Positions 34,840 through 47,149 of a stretch of 64,000 bases of DNA are shown piece after piece. The stretch is from NCBI GenBank assembly GCA_018398585.1, contig JAGTTD010000008.1, positions 1,562,501 through 1,626,500 of the forward strand, given 5' to 3'. Under the pieces are notes generated by a model that saw only the letters and a list, made by a program, of their open reading frames with translations, made no database searches and was not told where the DNA came from. Position 1 is the first letter of the stretch. Every line of letters starts with the position of its first letter. A program made the position numbers and the translations under genes. The stretch is from Simmondsia chinensis. Taxonomy: Eukaryota; Streptophyta; Magnoliopsida; Caryophyllales; Simmondsiaceae.

Positions 34840-35012
34840 CTTTTTTTTATAACAAAGAATTAGGTTGCTCGAACCAACTTTGGCCCATAAGAATAGCCTC
34901 CGTGAGTAAATAAGTCATGAGTATATCCTCAGCGAGATTCGAACTTCCGAACCCTGGACGATGACCATATGCGTAGGAAACGTCACCAACTGAGACACAC
35001 CAGGATAGGTGC
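34840..35012 (-). mobile_element. tRNA-derived SINE, reverse, 11-bp TSD
   Basis: On the minus strand TGTCTCAGTTGGTGACG resembles an A box and GGTTCGGAAGTTCGAATCTC a B box. The 3' end is TTATAAAAAAAAG. ATAAAGTAACT occurs on both sides (34829-34839 and 35013-35023). It is unrelated to the 5S-derived family. It lies in the spacer between the two divergent genes. Confidence 0.75.
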
Positions 35013-35023
35013 ATAAAGTAACT

Positions 35024-37673
35024 TACCTAATCCTGCTGGATAAGTTATACTTCTTTAATAACTTTTAATTTATATGACAATTACATTTCTCATAATTTTT
35101 AAATATAATAATTTTATTATTCTAATTGTAAGGCTTCTTCCATGAGTGCTCTATTTTATTGGAGCACTCAAAAAGGAGCTTAAAATCGTTGGGGCCCCGC
35201 TCACGGCGCTCAGCTCCATTTTACTTTTTATATTATTTTAATTTAATTTGTACTTTTTTAATTATTTTTAATTAATAAATATATTAAATTTTATTTAAAA
35301 TTATATTATAAATATCTTTATATATTAAATTTGAGTATTTTTTTTCTATTTAATTATTCATATTACGTTATTATTAACCAATATAAATCTTAATTTTTAT
35401 AATTTTAATTCGAATAAAGTTAATTATTTTTTAATTGCATTTATTTTTAATGTATTTTTATCTTTTGTTTGAATTAATTAAAATAATATAAATAACATTA
35501 CTTATTAAAATAATTAAAAAAACTTAAAAGATGGGGTTAAAAAAATGAAGCTTGAGATGGAAAGGAAAAGCTCCATTTTTTGATGAAGCTCTGTTTTGCC
35601 TGAGTCTCTCGATCAACTTTACCTTTTTAGTGGAAATCGAAAGATTGGTCATGGATGTAATAGTTATTTTAATTGTATTTCATGAAAAGTTGTTGTATCA
35701 GCCAAACAATACATAGGAATCCCGGGAAGTTCAATTTTTCGTGTGGACAACCAAATATTTTTATACTACTTCATATGAAGTTGACAAGAGAAATGTATTC
35801 ATCAGAAATACAATTTTCTTTAGGAATTTAATTCATTTGGCAACCAAACAAGGAGTTTGAACATGACAGTAAAATTTAATACAATGCTGATGTGATATAA
35901 ATATAAAGATTTTACAGGGGTAACTATTAGCACATAACTTTTTAGTTATGTTTATGTAAGAGTAACATAGTCCTCTGAGCATGAGAACAAATGCGACGAA
36001 GGACGATGATTATGGTTGCCCTCGGTGATTGCTGATGATCGTGGGAAGCTATATGTCTTTCTTTGTAGGCTTGTTTGGCCTATCTCTTTTCCGAGGTGTT
36101 TGGTCGGGATGAAAATGTGTTTTTTAGCAATTTTGTTTTGTGCTTTGTGATGATTGAGGGCCGTGATGGTTGATGATAATGTAGGTCACATGGGCATCGA
36201 TGTGTGCGTCTAAGACCAATGTATGTAGATGATGGATATGGTGACCCCTTTTTTCGCTTTGGTGGCTAGAGTCTCTCCCTCTCTTGGAGTGGTGACCGGC
36301 TCGAGTGATGATAGTCAAGGTTTGGCCGTGATACAGTCGACGGTGAGCGGCACATTAATATTGGTGGGGGGTTGCAATAGATAACGGTGGACTGTGGCAA
36401 CATTGACGGCTGCTCATATTTGGTGGGCACTGCCTCACTGGTGCAAAGGTTTTAATTACGTACAAATATAAGTTTTTGATATGTTAATTTACATACCAAG
36501 TCAAAGTAGGCAAAAAAGGGGTTAAATGGTCTCCATAATGAAACACTTTTAATCTAATGTTGAGTAAAGGTTGCTACTAATCACCAACGTATCGATTCAC
36601 GGGTTTGATCCGGCCCAACCAATCAATCGATAATGACCGAGTATGCCATAATATGACCGGATCTAAATTTTTAATCAATTATCTCTTTTTTAATAGATTA
36701 ATAAATCAATATGCTTTAACTTGTTATATGAACCAGTTGAGTCAACATAGATCGCAACAGTGATATGTCTGGATTGTACTTTTGCCTGTACCCTACTTTA
36801 ATAAATTTGTTCTTTTTCGCGGTAGTGGGCATAACATGAGTTTGATCCACATAGACAAGTCGCCCGTGGGTTACCCGATTATGATGTGTCCATGCGATTG
36901 ATCTTACATATGTTAACTCGTCATACAAATAGGTTGGATAAGTTTTAACTGACGTCCAACTTAGCAACCTTTTTAATATTTACCTACAAAACGAGAGAAA
37001 ATGAGTTCGAAAAAACCTTCAAAATTAAACCAAGCACTAAGGTTGAGGTTGAAATGAGAAAAATACCAACGAAACAAATTGACAGTATTTTTCTATATAT
37101 AGAACGAGAAAATAAAATGTTAAAGGAAAAAAAAAACAGCATGGAAGTCGGGGGGGGTTAATTTCTTCAAAATACGAGACGAAAATGATTAAAAAAAAAC
37201 CGATATTCTTATGAAACTTAGATTGACGAATACCGCTTGATATATACATAAAATTAAGTCCAAAATTTAAAGACGAATTGCTGAACAACACAGTACTCAG
37301 TCAGGTTTAGTCTTAGACCAAAGTTTTTTATCTGGCCTAGCTTGGGTCAATGTTCGTCAAAATGACTGAACCTAGTGGAATATCGAATCGCACAATGATT
37401 AGTCTACTCAATATAGCTATGATTTATGGTCTCGTTCGGTCATGTCTTAGATCATTATTTTCACATTATTGAACATGCTCGTTAATTAAAACGGGGACTA
37501 AACATGCCAAAAGATCGAACTGCGCAATAATCAGTCTACGATTCATTAAAGTTCAAGTATTAGGCTGCATAACAACCAATTTTATTCAAGTTATTTGACC
37601 AAATTGACAACTAAATATTCCTAATTGAATTATCTATTTTTAATATTAGCATATAGCTTTCGTTTTTAACGAC
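35024..37673. other. Intergenic, no gene recognised
   Basis: AT-rich at 35030-35520, then GATGATTG/GGTGATGG-rich sequence around 36000-36450, then mixed sequence. No coding region with family support and no clear TE ends seen. Confidence 0.5.
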
Positions 37674-37689
37674 TGTACTTAAGAGTCAT

Positions 37690-37836
37690 TTGTTGAGGAC
37701 CAATTTCTCAGGTTGGGGGTCTTCGGAAACAGCATCTCTTCAGGGTAGCCCCCTGAAGTGGGAATGCTGCATACATCTACCCCCCAGACCCTGCTGAGGC
37801 GGTAGCCCTTGAAGGCACTGGGTTTGTTATTGTTGT
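37690..37836 (+). mobile_element. SINE 3'-body copy, 16-bp TSD
   Basis: Starts TTGTTGAGGACCAATTTCTC, then AGGTTGGGGGTCTTCGGAAA, the CTTCAGGGT...CCCTGAAG hairpin, GCTGCATACATCTACCCCCC, and ends GGGTTTGTTATTGTTGT. Duplicates at 37674-37689 and 37837-37852 (TGTACTTAAGAGTCAT) differ at one base. Confidence 0.85.
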
Positions 37837-38284
37837 TGTACTTAAAAGTCATGTTGAATTTTCTCTAATTTCAATAAGTTCGAGGTCTCGGTAGCAATGC
37901 AGGGCAAGAAAGGAATGGGACAACAAGCTACATGAGTTTGGGGTTCGGGTTGCACAAATGAGGGTTCAAATGGGAGGAGCGGCGGTATTTTCGAGACTTG
38001 ATGTAATAATTTTAGAATTTATAACTAATTTAATAATAAAAAATTATATATACTTAATAGAATAATCAAAATGACGGTATGAGCTGGTGTAAAATTCGTC
38101 GTTATTTGTTATTAAATTTGAACTTATTATTCACTCATTATTTTTCTCATTTTACAAATGAACAACAATGCTGTGATACTACTAACAGAAAATAATTGGA
38201 CAAGATGATTATTTCAGACCCTTATGCACCCCTGTTCGAACTTTTTATAAATCACACCTAACTTATAGAATAAAATAGGGATCT

Positions 38285-38800
38285 TTAGGCTAAAGGTTCT
38301 TGTGCTTTTTGGCCATTATGTCAATTTGGTCCTTATACTTACAATTGTGACAATTTAATCTCTGAACAATTCAAAATGTGTCAATTTAGTCATTTAGTTT
38401 TAAGTTATGTTAATAACGTAATTTTGAATGATAAAATTATGTTAGAAACAAGTAACTTATTATAAATTTATCTGTTTACTCATTTTAATCCAATTCGCTA
38501 GGGTATCCTGAGAAACAGCCTATCGTTAGGGTATCCCCCTGATGGGATAAGGTTGCGCACATCCTACCCCTCCTAGACCCTGCTTACGCGGGAGCCTTTG
38601 TGACACTGTGCCTGTTGTTGTACTCAATTTAACCAAATTCGTGACTGAACCATTAAAAATTTTATTAAAAATTTAACATATTTTTTTCTCTAATGATCAA
38701 ATTGACATAATTTAAACTATACAGGAACTAAATTGACACAAATAGAAGTACAAGAACTATTGACACAATAAATAAAGTATACAAACTCTTAACATAAATA
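38285..38800. mobile_element. TIR MITE split by a SINE
   Basis: The left part GCTAAAGGTTCTTGTGCTTT, ATTTGGTCCTTATACTTACA is mirrored at the right by AATAAAGTATACAAACTCTT and ACATAAATAACC. It matches the uninterrupted copy at 51235-51612 almost block for block once the SINE at 38498-38620 is removed. Confidence 0.65.
38498..38620 (+). mobile_element. SINE 3'-body copy nested in a MITE
   Basis: CTGAGAAACAGCCTATCG, GTTGCGCACATCCTACCCCT, GGGAGCCTTTGTGACACTG, TGTTGTTG. The flanks at 38477-38497 and 38621-38641 form a 21-bp duplication with three mismatches, so this is an older insertion than those with perfect duplicates. It divides the MITE at 38285-38800. Confidence 0.8.
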
Positions 38801-39008
38801 ACCTAATAAGATATTATTTTATAAAAATAATCTACCCAAAACCTTACATCAATTAATAGTGTCAAGACAACAAGAAAGAGTCCCCTTCAAATTTTCATCA
38901 TCAAATAAACCACACTGTTCGTGCATTTCTCTCTCTCTAAATTAGGGCAAAAATCCCCAATTCATCGGCCAAAAATTCCCCCTTTCTCTCTCGATCGAAA
39001 CCCTAGCC

Positions 39009-42000
39009 ATGGCAGATTCCTCAATAGCTTCACCTCAAAACCCTAATCCCCAACCCGAAAACTCTAATCCCCAACCCGAAAAACCCAATTCCCAACCCGA
39101 TTCGACACCACAACCACTAAACCCTAACCCTAATTCGGCACCGCCGCTCTTCTCTCCGCCGCCGATCAATAACCCTTACGGTGCTCCTCCGCCGCCTGCT
39201 ACGACGTCGTTTAGGCCAATTTCTACCAATCAGTTTAGTCCTATTCAGCCGAACCCTAATTTTGGAATGGCGCCACCGATGGTGCCGGGGCAAATGTATC
39301 AGGTGCCCCCGGGTCAGCCGCCGAATGCGTTACGGCCGCCGTTCATGATGATGCCGAATGGGTATATGGCTAATACAGTTCCTCCGCCGGGTGGGTTACT
39401 TTTCTTCTTCCTTGATTAGTAGAAAAGTTTAGTTCTTTGGATTGATATGTGTTTATGTCTTCAATTGTTTTATGTTTTGTATGTTAACTAGCTGGAGAGT
39501 TATTTATGTCGTGGGCCTATGATGTTTCTAAGTTTGTTCAAATTGGTTTGTTTAAAATGGTCTATAATGTTTTATTTTATTACAAAATTGGTCCATCAAG
39601 ATTATGGTAAATTGGGCATATGGCTAATACAATTACTCCGCCGGGTGCGGGTGGCTTGCTTTTTTTCTCCCTTGATTAGTGGGAAAGTTTAGTTCTTTGG
39701 ATTGATATGTGTTTGTCTTCAATTGTTTTAATTAGAGTATAAAACTATTAATAGATCTCACCCATCGGCTTAAGCTTTTGGGATAGTTGATTCACTGGCA
39801 CGGTGTTAGAGCCTTGTTAAGAGGTTACGAGTTCGAATCCCAATAGTCCTCATTCTAAATATTAATATATTCCAAGCGCAAGGTATAGGAGGGCTTGTGC
39901 ATGCTTAAAGCCAAATGAACATAGCTGGTAATATTAGATTATAAAACCATTCTTGAAGCATCATCCATTAGCTTAAGCTTTTGGGACAATTAGTTTCTTG
40001 ACAATTTTATTTTTAGTATGTTAACTAGCGAGTTATTGACTCCATTGGTCCATGATGTTCTTAAGTTTGTTTAAATTGGTTGAGCATTTCTTTTGTTCAA
40101 AATGGTCTCTAATGTTAAGTTTGTTCAAATTGGTCTCTCCTCTTTTCTTTTATTCAAAATAGTCCCTAATGTTTTATTTTATGATAGAATTGGTCTCTCA
40201 TCTTTTTAATTTTTGCCTGATTTTAGTCACTTGGCGAGGGACTAATTTTGTATAAAAGAAAATATTAGTGACCATTTTGAATAAAAGAAAAGATGAGAGA
40301 CAAATTTGGACAAACTTAATTAGGAACCATTTTGAACCAAAAAAAAAAAAAAATAATAAGGGACAAATTGGAAGAAACTTAAAAAAATCAGGGACCAACA
40401 TAGTAAATAACTCGTTGCCTAGCTGGATGGTTTTTTGTGGCGTCGCAATTGTATCAATAACTGTTAATTCTAGTAACTGCACTGGGATTTAGTAACCTGT
40501 GGGTATGTCAGCTTGCCATGTCTGCACAACTAGAATACTCCAGAAACAATACGCGCTGTTGAATTTTTAACCGGAGAAGGCGTTATTTTAGGCTTTCTCT
40601 TGGCAAAAGTATCAGAGGCTTTTTGATGACAACCTTGGTTAATTTGGAGAGAAACTAGAGTGCTTTACTTTGCTAGTTTATATGTGTTTTTCTTTTCTTT
40701 TCTTTTCTTCCTCGAGGATGCCTTGTCCTTAACATTTCTTGCATCTCTTTTTGTCCTAGTTCTATTTCTTTTGCTATCAGCAAAAGATATTCAGTTCATG
40801 CACTATCGGAAAATTGGTAGCTTTGTTATATGCTAAAATATTGAGTTTGTAGTTGCATTATAGAAGAAGTTTAGCCCTCAGTTTTATGATGAATATTTAT
40901 GGTTGTGTTCCTGGAATATTTCATCGTTAGCTGTTGTTGCTGATGTATGTCGATGCTTTTGATTTGGTTTGTATATTCTGGATGTTTCTAGCATCTATGT
41001 ACCACAAAAAGTGGCATAGTTAGTTATTCTGGTAGTGCTATGAACCTGCTGGAGGTTGGTTCGTGCATGTAGAATATAAATGAGTATAATGTAGAGAAGT
41101 TGATGTGTCCTGTGCTAAACACTACGTGCATTATTTTTCTTTTAGTAATATCTATTTCGATCTAGAAAAATGTAGAGAAGATGCTTGTTTTGATGGGTAA
41201 AATTTGGTTGAGGAAAAAAAAAAAAATGGAGAGATTGAAAATAATATTGATTAGATAAGGGGGTAACAGTAATGGGATGTTTTCTCCTACAGTGTCTTGA
41301 TTGATTACGGTGAGAAACTTCTGGAGGCTTCGTATTCAAGTTGTTTAGAGACCTACAACTCCTATTTTGGTATGCAAACATTTGTGATTTACTCGATTTC
41401 ATCAATTCGCTTTACTGAGCTCTAAGAAAATATTTATACAAAGTTATATATCCAAAGTACCATCAGAGCTAAAATCCAACATATTCCACAATATGAACCC
41501 TTGCGGTTCTTCATTTGTGATGCTGTATAATGGCTGGTGCTATCATGTTCATTCAGTAGGGTTGGTAGTTTAAGGATTCTTTTGCTTTGTGCGTCCCAGC
41601 AGATCAATCGAGCAAGTGAGTTCTTGGTTCCCTTGTATGGCAAGGTATCGCTATCCTCTTGATTGCAGCCCTTTCATTTTCCTTTCCTCGCCATCTTCTC
41701 TGTTTGCTGTCCTTGCTCTTTCACACTGTATATGGACTATTAACCTTTGACACAAGGTGCTTGAGCTAACATACAGTTTTGTACCATCAAACTATCCTGG
41801 TGTGAATTAGATGCTGAAAGTTCCATTTTACTCATTTGCAAAAACTCTTAAAATGGTGCATGGGCTAGTTTGTGAAGGATATTGATTGCAAGCTGATACC
41901 CAAGGTAAGTTTGCTTGACGTCTCGTTCATTTACGGAACATATGTCATTTTATTTGATTTCTATCAGGTTGTCTGTTCAGCTGGTGATAGTTGCCATGCT

Positions 42001-45000
42001 AAGGTGCCCTCTCTGTTATATTTCCTCTTGTGTGGTAATAGCGCTTTCAAATTTTTATCCAAACCCTGCATTAAATTGACATATTACTTCAATCTGTTGC
42101 GTATAAAAATACACTGATATGTTGCATAGGTGTGCTTTTTGTGTGGTTATACAGGCATTCCCCGTTATTTTGCACCCACTGCTCGTCCACCATTTCAACT
42201 GCGTCCGCCAGTTCCAGTAGGTGCGGTTATGCGGCCTCCAATGCTAGGAATGCGTCCTCCCGTTAATCCTGTTGTGAGACCACCTATACCTCCAATTGTT
42301 ACACCAGCGGAGAAACCACAAACCACTGTCTATGTTGGTAAGATAGCTCCAACAGTGGAAAACGAATTTATCCGTTCGCTCCTGGAGGTAGTAGATCCAT
42401 GTCTCTAGTTTTTATTTTCTTGTTTTGTTTTGCTTTTACATCCCTTGAGAGGGCATGTTGTACTTGATGTTTGGTACAATATCTAATGAATTATTTGTCT
42501 GTTTGTATGTACTAAGCTTTGTGGCCCCGTCAAGAGTTGGAAACGTGCTCAAGATCCCTCAGATGGGACTCCTAGGGGATTCGGGTTTTGCGAATTTGAA
42601 TCTGCTGAAGGAGTTCTTCGGGCGCTGCGCTTACTGTCGAAATTCAACGTTGACGGTCAAGAATTGGTGGTATGTTTATAAATCTTTCTAGCTTACTTGT
42701 CGCGGGTACCCCTTCAACTAGTCACCCACGTGCCACTTAGCCTGTACTCTTCTACTGAGTTGCTCATTCACGCTGAAGAGCACACTAAAGGAAAGGAGCA
42801 GAGAGGCTTTACGTGGAGAATTACCCATGTGCCAGTTTACTTGAACTCCCCTTTTCGAGTGGCTAGTTAAAGAGTTATCCTGTGACTTACGACCAGTCTC
42901 TTTTCAGAAGCACTTTTTATAGAAGTACTTTTGTAAAAGTGCTATTAATGAGATAATTTTGTATAAAAAATTTATAGCTTTTTACTTTTACTTTTGTCTT
43001 GAAGGAGCAGCAGTAATTTTTTGTGTTTGCGCAGGAAAACATGTTCTGCTTCTATTAAAAAGACACTTTTATTTTTAGGCCGAACATGATCGGGATTTTA
43101 ACAAAAATGCTTTTTCCATACCAAGCACTTCTTTTCAGATAGCAGCTTGGCCAAACAGGCACTTACTGTATTTTACACCTCCTATTCCTTACTACAAATG
43201 CAGCTAACATTGTCATATCAATATACTAGATTGGAATTATTTGGTGAAAATATCATTCTTCCAGATGTTTTCCTTTTCATCATTAACCTTATCATGTCTC
43301 ATCTCCTGTGACATGGTCATGTATGATGTGTATTTTAGCCTTCTGTAGCAGCTGGCATCAATATTTCATTAATGTCCATCCCTTTTCTCACTTATTGGTT
43401 ATTTCTGTAGCTGAATGTTAATCAAGCAACAAGAGAATATCTGGAACGTTTCGTCGAAAAGAAAAAGGAGGACATTAAGAAACAGAAAGAAACCGAGATC
43501 GAAGAAGCCAAGAAAGAAGGAGAAAATGCACCCACTGTAGACAAGAATGAAGGTAATGAGAAGAATGAACCTCCAAAGTCATCTGTGGAGGAGTCCAAGA
43601 ACGACGAAGATGACTCTGGGAAGAAGGAAAATGACCCAACCAGCTTTGGCCTTGTGACTGATGAAGACCGTGAATCTGACCGTGAGGCTTTGGAGAAGCT
43701 TACAAATATGATAGAAGAACGGCTGAAAACAAAGCCTTTGCCTCCACCACCCGCTCAAAAGGTCGTTGATGGAACTACCAATTCTAACTCGGAAGTCCCT
43801 GCTAAATCCGGAGACAAGGATTCTGATGTTGATAACATTAGAAAGGGTTAGTTTTCTGATTCAGCATAAAATTGCGTTCATTTTCTTGTCATTAATTTAG
43901 GTAGCCATATTGGATCATTTCTTGTTTAGGTGAAAAATTATAATTGTCAGTACATTGAGGGCTTGTTTGGTGTCATTTTTTTGTTCAGTTTTTAGTTTTT
44001 GAGAAATTAAAACTATGTTCCTTTGACAATTTTTCTTGTTTTGTTTTCTTGTTTTCAGTTCTGAAAGATTGGGCAAAAATTGAAACCGAAAATCAAAGAC
44101 ATGAAAAATTTATTCCGAAAACCCATTTTGGTTCAAAAATTGAAAATTAAAAACAGGAAATGATGCCCCAGTTGACCCTTAATTCTTCTCATAGTGTTTG
44201 TAAAATGTATACATTCACACGCTTTGTAAAATGTATACAATCACACGCTACTCTCTGCAGCAGAAGAAAAGAACGATGATGAGACAACTAGTGGGACAAA
44301 ACCTTTGAGTAGAGCTGGAACAGAATCACCTGATAGGAGTAGAAGGTACGACAGCAGCAGAAGAGAAAGGGACAGAGAGCGGGATCTGAAACGAGAAAAG
44401 GAACGTGAGCTTGAAAGATTGGAGAGAGAACGAGAGCGAGAGAGAGCAAGAAGGGAGAGGGAGAGAGAGTTGGAGATACAAAAGGCTGAGCGGTTTTACA
44501 AAGAACGAGTCAAAGATTGGGAGGTTAGAGAAAAGGACAAAGAGTATCAATTGAAGCATGAGAAGGAGAAGGAGAAAGAGAGAGAGCGTGAACGAAGGAG
44601 ACTAATTGCAGAACAAGAGGACGAGAGTGATGATGATTCTAGAAAGAGAAGGCGAAGGAGCGAGATAGAGGAGAAAAGGAAGAGAAGGAGAAGGGAAAAG
44701 GAAGAGGACTTGGCCGACCAGCTTAAGGAAGAAGAGGAAATTGTAGAGGCCGAGAAGAAAGCTGAAGAGGAGCGTCAGAGGCCGCAGGAAAGAGATGCTT
44801 TGCAATCTGATGCTCCTGTTGCTAATGGAGATCGGAGGAGTGTGTCCCCTGAAGCCGCTTCAAATGAGATCAACAAGAGTGCTGAACAGACTTATGATAG
44901 GGATTCTGCCCATGTAAACCATATAGGTAGATGTTCTTTTTCCCATTCTACTATTTGTTTTTTTATTGATGGTGGCAGATAGCTCAAGGGGGCGGTACCT

Positions 45001-47098
45001 AAGACCTGGGGTCAAATCCTGCTCTTATCAGGGTGAGGGGATTTATGCGGGATTTGAGAAGGTTGCCCCTTGTGCAGTGTAATGAGACTTATTATTTGTA
45101 AAAAAATATTTGTTTTTGTCTTTGAAGCTTACTCTCATTCCTCAATAGAAGGTTTTCGCGCTCGTTCAGTTTGTGTATGTCTTCTTAGTTTTCTATCTTC
45201 GGAGAGCACTTGGAAAATTTAGAAAAGAAGGATACACGGCCCCTTCAACTACACAAAAGGACATCGAAAACAGGGGAAGGGTTTTTCCCATCTTTTAGTA
45301 GAACGAGAAGAAAACTCAAAAATCCTATCTCTTTGTACTCGTTTGGCTTTGGGGAACTTCTTGATGGATTGGAAATTTTTGCAAAGTGAACACACTCTTA
45401 CTTCCTCTCGTTCTTCTCGACTGTTACATTCCGTTTATTTTGACTATTTGTTTTCACTTTGCAGGTGATGGAGCTGCAGAAAACGGCGCTACTGATGAAA
45501 CAATCACAACAACAGGTTCCATGTCAGATGCAAGATCAAATAACAACGTGGCAGCCAAAAAATTGGGATTTGGTCTTTCGGGGTCTGGAAAAAGAACAGC
45601 TGTTCCATCTGTTTTCAACCAGGAAGAAGACGAAGACACCCAGAAAGAAAAGAAGATGAGACCTTTAGTTCCACTAGATTACTCGACTGAGGAACTTCAG
45701 ACTGGGTCCACGCCTCCCAATTTGGCTGCTGCTGCTGCTGCTGAGTTTGCTAAGCGCATTTCGAATAATTCGAAAGAAGAGAAGTCTGATTTTGATATGG
45801 AGAAAGGCCGGCGTTCTCATGGTAGGTCAAGCCACCGAGACCAGGACCGGGACCGGGATGACAATGAGACTGGTCGTGCCAGAGATGATAACAGGAGAAA
45901 ATCTCTTGATAAGGATCGGGATCGTGAACATGGCTCTGAGAAACCAAAGCATTCCGAGGACAAAAAGGTTTTGGATGCGAAGCAGTTGATTGACACAATC
46001 CCAAAGACGAAAGATGAGCTTTTCTCGTATGAAATTAACTGGGAAGTATATGATAAGGTACAGAACATTACGGCTTTGTTTATTATGAAAGTAAAGTTTT
46101 ACCATTATATTCTTACAGTTTCATTGTACACGAGTAGCAATTCTTGGCTAGGAGAAATGTTTCCCTCCAAGAAAAAAGGAGAGGAGGAAGATATTTTGCT
46201 TCACGAAACGGGAAACATTTTCCGTTGTGATGTCACATAATATATTTTTTACTTCAATCTCAGCTTGATCTAGTGCGAATCACATATGAACATAGATAAG
46301 GAAATTATTTTCTTTACCTAAACAAACAAAAAAATTGACAGGATATTTTTCCATCAAAATATTTAGGAAAGAAATTTTCGGAAGGAAAATGTTTCCTTCA
46401 AATCAGACCGGTTAGATGTCTAATAACTCTCATACTATTAGGTTTTGATCTTGACTTATTGAGGTTTTCCTCTATCAGAAACACAACAATAGCGACCATT
46501 AAAGCCGTTTTGCTGTTTGGTGGGTTGCCATGTAGTTAAAAGTAAGCTAGCAGGTTCAGTCATGAAATTCGTAGGGCATAATATTTGGGAAAGGACTATG
46601 AACAGCATCATGTTGGCTGTATAACTAGAAAGGCAACACGTTTTCGGAGTGGAGCAAGAAGGGCAACTTTTCCTTAAAAAGGCCAAGAAGGCTAATGGCT
46701 ATATCATAGGTTACGATACGAAAGTGATGACTTGCTAATAAGACTAATGATTTGAAGGATGTTGCGGCAATCGGAAAGATTACGTGGCAATTATTGATGA
46801 TGTTAAGGTCCTTGGTTTTTTCAAAAATATGTTTCCCCGTTTGGTGCATTTTCATAAAGGAAAAGGAACATACCCAGTGCCACAAGGGCTCCCTCCTACA
46901 CAGGGTCTGGGAGGGGCGGATGTACGCAGCCTTCCCCCTTCAAGGTGTTAACCTGAAGAGAGGCTGTTTCCTAGTGCCCCCAACCTGAGGGTGAGGACTT
47001 CCCAGGAGGTCACCCATCCTGGTACTACTCTCGCCCAAGCAAGCTTAACTTCGGAGTTCTCATGGGATCCGGTGACAGCATGTTGGTGCATTTTCATA

Positions 47099-47149
<51 letters not shown>

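Noticed and set aside
34840..35012. Functional tRNA gene
   Set aside because: The A/B-box sequence has no cloverleaf with acceptor pairing that I could draw, and it is part of a TSD-flanked element with an A-rich end.
39826..39845. tRNA B box (GAGTTCGAATCCC)
   Set aside because: It lies in the interior of a TRIM element just after its decayed primer site and has no A box at the right distance.
44326..44559. Minus-strand Leu/Ser-rich open frame
   Set aside because: It is the antisense of the Arg/Glu-rich exon 5 of the RBM25-like gene.
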